From: Atherinomorus stipes
Lineage: Eukaryota > Chordata > Actinopteri > Atheriniformes > Atherinidae
NCBI GenBank assembly: GCA_023101725.1
Contig: JALJCO010000054.1
Span: 444,501 to 508,500 of the forward strand
DNA length: 64,000 nt
Direction of reading: 5' to 3'
The translations under genes were made by a program, and so were the position numbers. The notes under the pieces were generated by a model, which ran no database searches, was not told the DNA's origin, and worked only from the letters and a program-made list of their open reading frames with translations. Of this stretch, positions 49,084 to 59,070 are shown piece by piece (the stretch's first letter is position 1; the number at the start of each line of letters is the position of its first letter).

Positions 49084-49448
49084 AGCCGCTTTCAGACTTG
49101 CATTGCGGAACATGAGCGGTGAAGTCCATCCGCTCTTTTCAGACTCGTCTTTTCAAACATACTGCTTCCTTGTGGACTTATCACGTCCCCGGTGCTTTCA
49201 GACATCAGGAAATGTTGCGGAAAAGTCGGCACAGCCTCACTCTCCCCTCAACTCAGTCCGCAACATTTTCTTGTGTGTTCAGCCAAAACAACGTGCCGCA
49301 ACATTTCCGCTCTTGTGACATGGGCTCCAGCTGGTACATGTCCGCTACATCTCCAAGGTAAAAGACCGGTATGCATGTCTGAATGCAGGCATTATAAAGG
49401 ACAGAGTTCGCAATATTAGCGCTTTCCACTGCAAGTCTGAAAGGGGCT
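49084..49448. mobile_element. 365-bp TIR element, superfamily not assigned
   Basis: The left end AGCCGCTTTCAGACTTGCA and the reverse complement of the right end, AGCCCCTTTCAGACTTGCA, differ at one base. The trinucleotide CAC flanks both sides (49081-49083, 49449-49451) and may be a 3-bp target duplication. The interior holds repeated TTGCGG/CCGCAA motifs in both directions (49100, 49215, 49257, 49292). No transposase is present. Confidence 0.75.
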
Positions 49449-51394
49449 CACCTGTCATAGAAGGGTCTCTGCTTCAAGGACATTACATATCTTCAGACTG
49501 ACCAGAGAATGACCCTGGTTCAGTCAGGAATAGTCTCCTCATTGTCTGTCAGTACCAAAGATATAACAGACTTCAGCATAATCCTTTTTTAAGGATGAGA
49601 ATTTGTAGACAAAAGCTGTTTCATATTGGGCAGATAGAGTACTTAAGAGACTAGCTGTCTGATCCCAGCTCCTATTATCCAGATGTTCAATTACTATCAG
49701 ACAGTATTCTGAGCTCAACATTTCTCCTGATGGTCAGGACAGTGCTTTGCTTGCAGGAGAATTCAACAATGTGTTTGTATGAAATGCATGCTGGCCTTTG
49801 TAAAAAAAAAAATTCAAATAAAGAGATACATTACAGCACTCATTGATAATGAATCTGAGCTACATGGTAAATTACAAGAGAAAGAAATACACTGCTGTAA
49901 AAGTCCCACGAGTGGAGGTATTAATCTGCTTAAGACTCGTCTATGTTCCCTAAAACTTTATAATGCTACTTTAGCTTGTAAAAAAGACTCCCATTGCCTT
50001 AAAATGACTTGGGGATGATTCCACATGTTTCGCATCACTTAGTGAATGGGGAGTGATGATAATGCTAATCTGCCTTCACACCAACAGACGACACTGTCTG
50101 CCCTGTTTATACCAACTCTGTTTACCCTATGCTTTGTTCAGCCCTTGTAATATAGGAGTAATTAAGCTGTAAATGTTTGAATCAGAGAGTGCATTTCAAG
50201 AGGGAGAAGCCTAAGTATACACAACTGCAAATGGAAGAAGGTCTTTGATTTTTCTACAGTATTAGAAACAGCCCACTCGGCCTGGCCAGTGGTTCTTGCA
50301 GCTCTTGCAGCCAGTAGCTCTACCAGCTCTCTTGGCCCGCGGCTCCTAGCTCACTCGGCTGTAAAAGCAAGGCCAAGAAGCCACAGCATTCAGCCACAAG
50401 CGAGCTGGAAGTCATGGCTCCACACTCAGCTTTGCTTTTACCATTATTTTACCACCTAGCTTGTGTTAACTTTTTGTATAGCTTGTGCTTTCTACCCGTT
50501 TCTTTTTTTACTTTCAACATCTGAAAAAAAAAAACACACTCACCAAGTTGTCAGGATAGGCTCCTCTGTTTTTTTAAAAAAATATTATGAGGCTGTCGGG
50601 GATCACCATTTTAAAGTGATAATATGCTTTTTTGAGTTTTTGTCGCTTTGTCAGTGTCTTAAATTTTATTTTGTCAATGGAATAGAAAATCCAAGTTAAC
50701 ATCAAGCTTAAACCAGAGGGCGTCTTTATTTGTAATACGGGCTTTTCTGTTTTCACTTAATGACATCACCATGAAGCACATTTACATAATATATGCCTGG
50801 TGGCCATGCAGCTCAAACTTGCCTTTTCCTCTGCTGGTAGATCCATTATGAAACAATTGTATGCCTATACATACAGGCTCATTCTCTGTTGAATTATTAT
50901 AAACAGAGAAGAGATCCGTGTTCAGTATACTTAAATGCAAAGCAGACACTTTCAAGAAAAAAGGCTTTGTTGGACAGCTAAGGTTCTGTGCGTGCTCTAA
51001 ATTCTAATAAAATGAGCATAAAATATAAAATGGTTTTTGCTCATCTCAAAGAAACAACATAGGGATTTTTATTTCTTAAACTTACATTTAAAAATCATCT
51101 CAGAAAAAGCACTTACTAAATTCCCTCCTCTATTTACATCATAAAGAAAGCACTGCAGATCAGAGTGCTGTATTCCCACACGCAAACGCTACATCCCTGA
51201 AACAAACAACGTTGGCAGCTGCTGCAACAATCCTGCTGTTTCAGCATCTGTATAAAGTTTTTTTTCCCCCCATCCCTGTGTCATATTTGCATTGATCAGT
51301 TTGTTCCTGATCTTTGAAGTTTGAGGTCTAAATTCTCTTAAGCCTCAAGATACACTGAAAGCAGTGTCTATGACAAAGAAATGCTAACACTTAC
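49449..51394. other. Intronic stretch upstream of the C2 exon (minus-strand sense: downstream)
   Basis: Ordinary intron. The GCTCTTGGC/AGCTCT-rich block at 50275-50355 is mildly repetitive. Nothing else recognised. Confidence 0.5.
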
Positions 51395-51474
51395 CTGAGA
51401 TTCAAGGTCAGCCGTTCATCTTTAGCCCTCAGCAAATCCCCAACTGAAAATGTGGTGCTACCCAGGAAGCTGCT
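51395..51474 (-). CDS. inpp4b: inpp4b internal exon, C2 domain
   Basis: This 80-bp internal exon is preceded on the minus strand by a pyrimidine tract and CTCTACAG, and followed by GTAAGTGTTA. It is open in phase 0 for 26 codons plus two bases and reads SSFLGSTTFSVGDLLRAKDE then RLTLNL and the first two bases of an Arg codon. Vertebrate INPP4B, as recalled, has [20 protein letters not shown] at about residue 142, so the exon maps to the C-terminal half of the N-terminal C2 domain. It joins in phase to 5234-5345. INPP4A has a related segment, but the flanking exon favours INPP4B. The exon immediately upstream was not found in the window. Confidence 0.92.
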
Positions 51475-52997
51475 CTGTAGAGACAGGAAAGAGGGGAAAA
51501 AAAGACTGGTCAAATCAAGTATTTTACCGGGAAGTCAAAAATGTAATAATAAGAGAACAAAATGAACCTTCCTCTCCTTGTATTGTTGAGATGTCGGAAA
51601 CAATTAAGCCACAAGCCAGAAATCAATCTGAGCATTGTGATCTAAAAGGACAAAACTGTCTGATCAAGTTGACAGACGGCACAAAAACATGTAATTCACT
51701 CTCCTTTTCTATGTTTCTCTGTCTCATGTAATTCCGTCTCCCTTTTCTCACAGCTCTGACAACATGTGTTTGCTGCAGGCTTGATATGAACAAGGGGTGT
51801 CAGCGCAGGAGAACTGGGTCACGGAGAGAGAAGTACGGGACGAGCCCATCAATAACGCAGAGAGATGATCCACATTTGTGGAAACACACACACGCTCACA
51901 CTCCCTCACGGGCATGCCTTAATACATGCACATCTACTCACACACATACAGACAACTGCACCTGCAAGGAGCGCCGCCAACATGCTAACTTGTGCTACAG
52001 AAAAGAGGGGTGAGACTGCACCAAGGACACAGACTGCTGCAAACAACGCTCTAACGCAATGTAGGTAATTAACTTCAGGTGCAAAGGTGAGTTCACATAT
52101 TTCATCATAGCGGGGAGAAAACTTTAATTAGAGCATCTGCAGCATGTTCTACAATATCATTTCTAACTCTTTCATCTACTGAAATGAAGCGTTTTTTCTC
52201 TCAGCTTTTGTAATGGCATTGCTTTAGGTTCATAATATGCCAAAATGCCAAAACTGAACACTTTCTGTTTAGCCCCCTCTCTCTTATTCTACATCACTGA
52301 TGGATGCTTCGCTTTGCTTACGAAGATTAAAACAGGGAAATGTTTTTCTAATAAATGCACATGAGCTCCAGGTATTGTAAGTGAACACACAAAGCTTGCA
52401 CCTTTTACATTATACAGTAGAAAACACAGAGAAAGCCTGTGAGAGTGGGATGCAGTGATTCAGCAGGCTACATAAATGTCATACGATAAATACTGACCTT
52501 AGAAACAAATCTAGCATCAGTTGCAATTAGAGCTACAGTTAGGCATTAACATTTCTCTAATTGAAATTCACAATGTATCTGAAAATGACATATGAGCAAA
52601 AATAGAAAAGTGAATGATAAGAAATACTGAAATAGCGATTCAAAAAAACAGCTGGCATTATAGCTTTGATTAATCTGTCAATATATCTGTTTATCACCCT
52701 ACTGTTTCAGCTCTAGTTATGACAAACTCTTATTCATCTACCGTGGGTGCCCCTATAAAATTCACTGCATTTACTGTCAGTTGAGTAGCAAGAACCACAT
52801 CTCAATAACGTGAGTTTTTAATGGAAGGTATGAATGAAAGTATGGATAAAGTTCTACTTAGATTTTGGTACCCCCATATGGTACCTGAAGAAGAGAAATG
52901 GATGGTGACTGAAGAGAGAAATGAAAGAATTGAGATGAGGTTAATGATGATGGATGAAGAAGAGAACGGGAATGGAGGAGGGACAGAGGAAGAATGG

Positions 52998-53054
52998 ATG
53001 AATGAATGAATGAATGAATGAATGAATGAATGAATGAATGAATGAATGAATGAA
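52998..53054. repeat. (AATG)n tetranucleotide microsatellite, about 14 units
   Basis: Perfect AATG repeat within a purine-rich segment (52900-53240) containing many ATGGATGG-type units. Confidence 0.97.
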
Positions 53055-53744
53055 TTAGGGAAGGTTATGACGGATGGATGGATTTAAGAGGAGGAATTGA
53101 AAAACCAATGAGTAGAAGAAGGGATGGAAAGATGAAAGGATTGATAAATGAGGGAATAAACAGGTGAGAGAGAGGGAAAGCAAATGGATGGAGGATGAAT
53201 GAGATCAGGGATAAGGAATATGGGGCTGAGAGAAGGAGATAAACAGCAAAAAGTGGGTGAACCGGATATTTTAAAAAATGACCAGGTGATCAGACGTTTG
53301 ATTGCTTAAGTTAATTAGTTAGTCCAGTCAGAGAAGTCCTTTGTCATTTCACAGCAGTTCCTGACTTTATGTGATATGGAAATTATTCTGCCGAGTTTCA
53401 CTCACTATACTGTACCTTTGAGATTTAAAAGGTAAAATTGACATTTTTTAAAAAGAGAGCACTTTTACCATAGGATCAGTATTAACAGCTGCCTTTTACT
53501 GATATAACAGAATAGGAAATGTTTAGCCCAGTCTTATCACAAAACATGCAGAGTATACATTTGCCCACCCCTTTAGTATGTAGCAGCATCACAATCCATG
53601 GTTACAAATTATGTGAAGGTGACATGAACTCACAATGCAAGAGCATAAAGATCACATGCCTTCACAAATACATTTTTGCTACAACCATGTAGACATAACC
53701 ATGTACATCCATGTCAACCCTAACCATCTGGAGCAACTTTAGCT

Positions 53745-53940
53745 TAGAAAGAGAGGTTGTCTGCCAGTTGGAAGGTCAGCAATATGATCCCAGCTTCCCA
53801 AGACCACATGACAAGTTGTCTTTGCCCAAGGACAAAGTCCTTGGGCAAAGACACTGGACACAGTGCCTCCAACACAGTTATTGGCGCATGAATAAGTATA
53901 AATTCGGGTGGGCTGTGTATGTGTGTGTATGGGTGTAGGG
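53745..53940 (+). mobile_element. SINE copy with rearranged hairpin centre
   Basis: It reads GGTTGTCTGCCAGTTGGAAGG, a GATCCCAGCTTCCC box (B-box like) and then TCCTTGGGCAAAGACACTGGAC, the conserved SINE body. It ends in a GT-rich tail that runs into the next element. The centre is an almost perfect hairpin (53817-53853), not usual for this SINE. Confidence 0.6.
53817..53853. repeat. Perfect 17-bp inverted repeat with 3-nt loop
   Basis: TGTCTTTGCCCAAGGAC (53817-53833) and GTCCTTGGGCAAAGACA (53837-53853) are exact complements around AAA. Confidence 0.97.
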
Positions 53941-53948
53941 GTGTGTGT

Positions 53949-54212
53949 TAGGGCTGAACGATATGGACAAAATTTCATATGTCGATATTCATGCCAGACA
54001 TCTCAATATCGATACGATACGATATGACTACGGGTTTGTTGAAAACCAAGCACTTTTGTGGAAAGTGCAGTTTTGTTTGTGACTTCCAGAGCTTTACATG
54101 CAGGACAAGCGCAGGGAAATCTATATCTTTTAGATATTTGCTTTCTCGATATTAATATCTTGAATGTTCATATCTTGATATAGATACGATAACGATATAT
54201 CTTTCAGCCCTA
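53949..54212. mobile_element. 264-bp hAT-type MITE inserted in a GT microsatellite
   Basis: The ends TAGGGCTGAACGATA and, in reverse complement, TAGGGCTGAAAGATATATCG pair over about 15 bases. The flanks are both GTGTGTGT (53941-53948, 54213-54220), compatible with an 8-bp duplication within a GT tract. The interior is rich in CGATA/TATCG motifs and has no coding frame. Confidence 0.85.
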
Positions 54213-54702
54213 GTGTGTGTGTGTGTGGGTGTGTGTGTGTGGACGCGTAATTGCAACATTGTGGGGACCATGTTCTGGATTTTTACCATCACTCTGGGGA
54301 CGTCTTGCCCTCGTGGGGACATTTTCCCGGTCCCCACGGGGATGAACCCCGTTTTGAGGGTCAAGATTAGGTTTTAGAGATTAAGTTCCAATTAGGATTA
54401 GGTTAGGATTAGGACAAGGGTTAGGTTTAGGCAATCACATGAGATTGTTTTACCTGTAGCACCTGTATAGATTGAGAGGAATTGATTGTGTGTGTGTGTT
54501 TTCTGTAATTGTTACATTGTGAGAACTGTTTGGCATTTTTAACCAACAAAGTGAGGTCATTTTTGGACATTGACATTTTGGCCAGTCCTCATAAGAAAGA
54601 CCCCTTTTTGAGGGTAAAGATTTGGTTTTAGAGTTTCAGTTAGAATTAGGTTTAGAGTAAGATTGAAGTTTAGACGGTCAGCTGTGAAGGTTAGGTTTAG
54701 AG
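54213..54702. repeat. Two tandem copies of a GT / TTAGG-like repeat unit
   Basis: Each copy has a GT run, a TTGTGGGGACC or TTGTGAGAAC block, a GTCCCCA or AGTCCTCA block, a TTTTGAGGGT motif and a tail of degenerate TTAGG/ATTAGG units (54368-54431 and 54612-54702). The family is common in fish genomes. The tail resembles decayed interstitial telomere repeat, but is not exact TTAGGG. Confidence 0.7.
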
Positions 54703-54916
54703 CAGAGGTAACTAGCTCCAGTCGTTGAGAGCCACAATCCTGCAGGTCTTCCATGTCTCCCTGCTCTAGCACACACCTGACTCAAGTTAATGAGTCTTTG
54801 TGCAGAGCTTCATAGGTTTTTAGGGTCATTTAATTTCAGTCAGCTATGCTAGTGCAAGGAGGCATGGAAAACCGGCAGGACAGTGGCCTTCAAGGACCAA
54901 CTTTGGACACCCCCTG
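54703..54916. mobile_element. Palindromic hAT-type MITE, copy 2
   Basis: It is 214 bp, starts CAGAGGTAACTAGC and ends ACACCCCCTG, flanked by GTTTAGAG (54695-54702) and GTTTAGGG (54917-54924), an 8-bp duplication with one mismatch. The arms contain ATGTCTCCCTGCTCTAGCAC and GCAAGGAGGCATGGAAAACC. It is the same family as 23542-23746 and lies in the same orientation. Confidence 0.85.
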
Positions 54917-54988
54917 GTTTAGGGTAACGAGCTAGGAAATGCATTATGTCAATGAATGTCCTCCTCACAGAGACAGAAATGCACACAA

Positions 54989-55033
54989 GTGTGTGTGTGT
55001 GTGCGGGGGGGGGAGGGGGGGGGGGGGGGGGGG
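54989..55033. repeat. (GT)n followed by a G-run
   Basis: About eight GT units, then nine or ten G, one A and about twenty-two G. Quadruplex-prone and assembly-sensitive. Confidence 0.95.
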
Positions 55034-55451
55034 TTGTTGTGTAAAAGTGTTTTGAGCATTCATAAAGACTGCAAAAGCATAACATAAATAAATACAGTCC
55101 ATGTACCATTTACTATTCATAGAAAAGTAAGAACTTGTGGGTGTGAGGGATATTAAATCTGCAATGGCAGCTAAAAAACATGCAGGAGGTTTTGAAATAA
55201 GGAACCTCTCACACACTAATCCACAAAGGTTAGCAACTTCCACCACCCTCTCCAACCACGTTCTAAGTGTTTGAGGCAACATATACAAAGTGGAACGTGG
55301 ATGCTATCATGTAGAACGTATGGAGACACAGGACAATGTGTGCTCAGAAACAAACAAAAAAACTTTTAGGAGACAATTATTTTAAGACATTTTATCCTTC
55401 AAAGGCAGGATGACGATGTTTTCCAGGAACATTTTTTTTACTATATTGCTT

Positions 55452-56106
55452 AAAGGATAAGTTTTTTTTTTTTTTTCAACCTGGACCTTATTTCTAGGAG
55501 TATGTACGTGCATTTACTCACTGGTAAAGTTTCTGCATCACTTTGAGTCCTTCGGAAGATATTACGTTGAGTCACTCTTCGGTGAACATCCAGAATCATG
55601 GCAGAGACGGGGCAGCCACTACATAAGACATTATCTGCAGCAGAACTCCTTGATTTCATCAATGCTTCAAGTAGAATGAACAAACGAATGAGTACTATTG
55701 TCCTGTGAGTTCAGAGTTTCGCAAATAGTGTTATTGTTGTTGTCTGGGCAGCGAGCTGCTCGTCTCAGCTGTACTACGGAAGCGCGCATTGTGAACGCAC
55801 GGCCGCAAAAAGTGTGTAGAACACCCTGATAACTAATGGAAAGCAAAATCTGGACTCACAGGACAATAGTACTCGTTCGTTCGTTCATTCAACTTAAAGT
55901 GTTGGTGAAAATCAAGGAGTTTTGCTGCAGATAATGTCTTAGTGGCTGCGCCATCTCCGCCATTATACTGGATGTTCACCGAAAAGCAACTCAACGTAAT
56001 ATCTTCTGAAGGACTCAAAGTGATGCAGAAACTTTAAGGGTGAGTAAATGCACGTATATACTCCTAGATATAAGGTCCAAGTTGGAAAAAAATTAATTTG
56101 TCCTTT
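55452..56106. mobile_element. 655-bp foldback element with about 250-bp terminal inverted repeats
   Basis: The left arm 55452-55709 and right arm 55855-56106 are imperfect reverse complements along nearly their whole length. Shared blocks include TCTAGGAGTAT, TTTCTGCATCACTTTGAG, AGATATTACGTTGAGT, CGGTGAACATCCAG, AGACATTATCTGCAGCA and GAGTACTATTGTCCTGTGAG. The spacer is 145 bp and CpG-rich. The termini are AAAGGATAAG and AAAGGACAAA. No clear target duplication was found. A short MAE... frame points inward in both arms. No transposase is present, and the superfamily is unknown. Confidence 0.85.
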
Positions 56107-56424
56107 GAAGTCTTCCCTCACACCCCGATTGCAGCCAATTAATTAAATGTTTTAAATGTTTTTTTCAAATGTAGCTTGCTCAAACTGTTTTTCCAGGTTC
56201 CCCTACCCTGCCTTTAATGTTAAACAAAAACATTTTGCACTCTGAAGCAACACAACTATTTTACAGTCTGTTACAAGATCAGCTTGAAATGTTGGATTAG
56301 GAATTTGGTGTGAAAAGCACCAATGAGGACATATAACCTTGAGCCATGAAGTCACTGTGGTTGAATGAGCTTGGCTGAAGTGAGCTACAGTCGCATCTTG
56401 AATCACAGAAAAGCTGACAAGTTC

Positions 56425-56600
56425 AGTTCAGTTTATGTCCACTTCAATTACAAATTGTACCAAATCAAAACAAAAAAGCACCTTAGGACATTTCACAAAA
56501 TGGAAAAACTAAAAGAAAAACAAACAAAATAAACCCCAACAACCTGCAATTCAGCTTTAATGAAAGACAACAGTTAGGCTACATTTCCTACGATGAGCTC
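56425..56600. mobile_element. Probable LINE 3' tail fragment
   Basis: TTCAGTTTATGTCCACTTCAATT, CAAATCAAAACAAAAAAGCACC and GGACATTTCACAAAATGG follow the order of the 'TTTATTTATATAGCGCC...AAATCA...AAGGCACTTCACA' tail seen at many fish LINE insertions. It is short and diverged. Confidence 0.35.
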
Positions 56601-58566
56601 GTAATCATTGAAATTTTAGCGTCATGACATTTGACGTCACCACTGGCTAAAATATTCTAGATGGCCTCTTCATCACTGTTAGAAACCTTTTTTTAAAAAA
56701 AAAATCAATACTCAATACTAATAATTATCTCTAAAAGGTATGCACATGATAGTTCAGTAAACAGCACAATAGCAGCAACAATCTATTGCTCTGCTACATT
56801 TGACTGCCTTCGTTATCAAAAAACACCCAGCAAGATAAATCCTCTTTTTCTTTAATTATTTGATCATTGCATGTCCCTCCTCCCTCTTCCAAATGCTGCA
56901 CTGCCGTCTCTCTCCCTCCCCTTTTTCGGTCTCTGCAGTCGCCCGTATCAGATTTTAAAAAGGGCATCCTGTCCACTGCCCTTTCTTTAAATCATTTCCT
57001 CCTCAGCATTTTCCTCCCTGGCTATCCCATACAAATCCCCAAACGCTGGCGGTAAAACACAGATGCACTTTCCTGCTCTGTTCCAAGATGATCCATTCAT
57101 AAGAAGGTAAACATAGGCAAGCATGTGCATGGAAAAAACATCAGAACAAACCACAACAGGAGCTCAATGCTGAGGAAAAAAGCTGAATGATAAATATTCA
57201 AAAATAAGTTACATGATTTTAAGAGCGTCTAAATGTACTAAAACATGCACAGTCAGGCATCAGTTACAAGTTCTTGCAGCACAGTATAATGACCTCATGA
57301 ATTAAAGAGACTCAGGATACCCAGCTGGCACCACTTAATATGCACAACGTCATATTCTTCTGTACTGACGTATGATGGCCAATCCCAGTTTGCCCTGATA
57401 ACCCAGAGCACAAGGCACAAAAGGCCATTACACACCATGGAGGAGCATTATATCCCTATATAGCCATTACTTGCAAGCTACTACAGAATGTCTGGTAAAT
57501 GGTCTCAGAAATCCATTGCTTAGCATCTTTTTATGGCCCCTCACAATGAAGGCTTTAAAAGTAATGAAGCTCTGGAGACCATCTTCTTACGCAAGATCAA
57601 AGTAGCAATACCACAGAAAATGAGAGAAAGATGGCAGCAAGAGGAGGAGTAGAGTGAGAAAAGAAGACAAATGATGCTCTTCCAGGATCACTGAGGATTG
57701 ATTATGATGGTCTTCCTCTGTTCCTATCTTACATGCTCTGGCTGGCTTCTTTTCTCCATCTGTCTTTTCACTTGCTGTTACTCGTTCCCTTGACTGCTTT
57801 TATTGGTCCTGCAGGTTGAGAGCTACAAGAAAAACTTTAACGGAACTCCTTGCCTAGTTTTTAAGAAAACAGCTGGGCATTTTCGAGCAATGCATTTCAC
57901 TTATCTGACCCAAAAGAGCCCTGAAAACACACGCAAAGTATAAGTTATATATATATAAAAAAAAACTGACAGGAGCATGCAGAGCGAACACACTGTACAT
58001 TTGCAGGCAGTCCCAAGCCCTCATCTGTGGACCCTTGAAGGCCACAGTGTCTGTTCATCACTTGGCTGAGGTAAACGGTCCAACTCGAGCTGTAGATCTA
58101 TCGATTTTCTTCCTGCCTGGGGTGACAGAGCAAGGCGCGCACACACACAGAGACACACCAACACTCTCTCAATCATTTCCTCTCAGTCTCACTCTCACAA
58201 ACGACTGAGAATACCTGAAGGAGAGGACGCCCATTAACATGCTGCACCGACAAATTACATTTTCTCTAAATGGTAAACTGTGACAATTAGGCACTCATTA
58301 AATGATATACATGGTGTGTATTAACTTCTACATCATTAATAAATCTATACCAGAGAGGTCAGTGGTGTCACATGAATGCACTTCTCCCTCACTCTAAATA
58401 TGGCTCTACAAACTGGCCTAATTAAGTCATCATATATGTCATGCTATCCAGTCAAAGCAGAAATGAAAGCTATAATGAGTATAAAATGTTAAAGAGGGAC
58501 ATGACACACTAAACATATACTGTACAGTCTATCTAACAAAACACACACACAAGTAAATCCACTTAC
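56601..58566. other. Intronic stretch without recognised elements
   Basis: AT-rich; a short AT run at 57946-57957 and a CA run at 58139-58150. No exon recognised. Confidence 0.5.
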
Positions 58567-58652
58567 AGTGATGTCTCAGAATCCAACGAGTAAGCCAGTA
58601 AAACACTGAGAGGATCTACAGAGTTGAGGAAGGTCTGACAGTAAAAGACAGA
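58567..58652 (-). other. Candidate exon with strong splice sites, possibly 5' exon of inpp4b
   Basis: On the minus strand a long pyrimidine tract ending TTCTGTATTTCAG precedes, and GTAAGTGG follows, an 86-bp segment. It is open in one frame (SVFYCQTFLNSVDPLSVLLA and nine more residues), leaving phase 2, which cannot splice in frame directly to the phase-0 start of the 51395-51474 exon. It could be untranslated, belong to another transcript, or be chance. The peptide is not recognised. Confidence 0.25.
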
Positions 58653-59070
58653 CTGAAATACAGAACACAGAGAGGAACAAGTGATGTTACGTCTTCCTTC
58701 TTCCTCTTAATGAGCTCCAGGACGGTCCTCTCACATATCTTCCCCCAGTCCTCGATCAGAGTTACTCCATATATGTGTCTTATTCGCTCTTTAAAGAGCA
58801 GCAGGCACACCGGCTGATTCATGCAGTGTAAATACTCAAACACATCAATCGTGCGCACACACATACAAGCACACACTCAAACGTACAGAGCGCAGCCTTC
58901 GCTGAGACTGAGAGGTGGCCGGAGTGAGCTGCTGGCGCTACTGCTGTTGCTGCTGTGGTTGGCGTGACGGTAAGCGAGACCAGTGAGAAAGAGAAGAGGA
59001 GGAGGAGAGAGTCACAAGTGAGGAGGGAGGGAGCCGACAAATACAAGCAGCCGAGGCGGGGGGGGGGAAA
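58653..59070 (-). promoter_or_regulatory. Candidate promoter / first-exon region
   Basis: CpG and GC rise here relative to the intron (58850-59060), and on the minus strand the sequence leads into an open frame with coding-like codon choice (MNQPVCLLLFKERIRHIYGV and onward, starting near 58825). It lies upstream of a recognised minus-strand gene and before a strong splice donor at 58566. I do not recognise the peptide, and no TATA box stands out. The inference of a 5' end is weak. Confidence 0.25.

Larger units (their letters stand above)
5346..51394 (-). other. inpp4b: 46,049-bp inpp4b intron separating two C2-domain exons
   Basis: Donor (CTCAG|GTAAGTGTT, minus strand, at 51394) and acceptor (CTCTTTAG, at 5346) are canonical, and the exon phases agree (phase 2 to phase 2). 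No conserved coding exon was recognised inside on either strand. Most recognisable content is transposon-derived and is listed separately. Whether it hides enhancers cannot be judged without a multi-species alignment. Confidence 0.8.

Noticed and set aside
54360..54440. True interstitial telomere array
   Set aside because: The units are degenerate TTAGG/ATTAGG, not exact TTAGGG, and belong to a common dispersed fish repeat.
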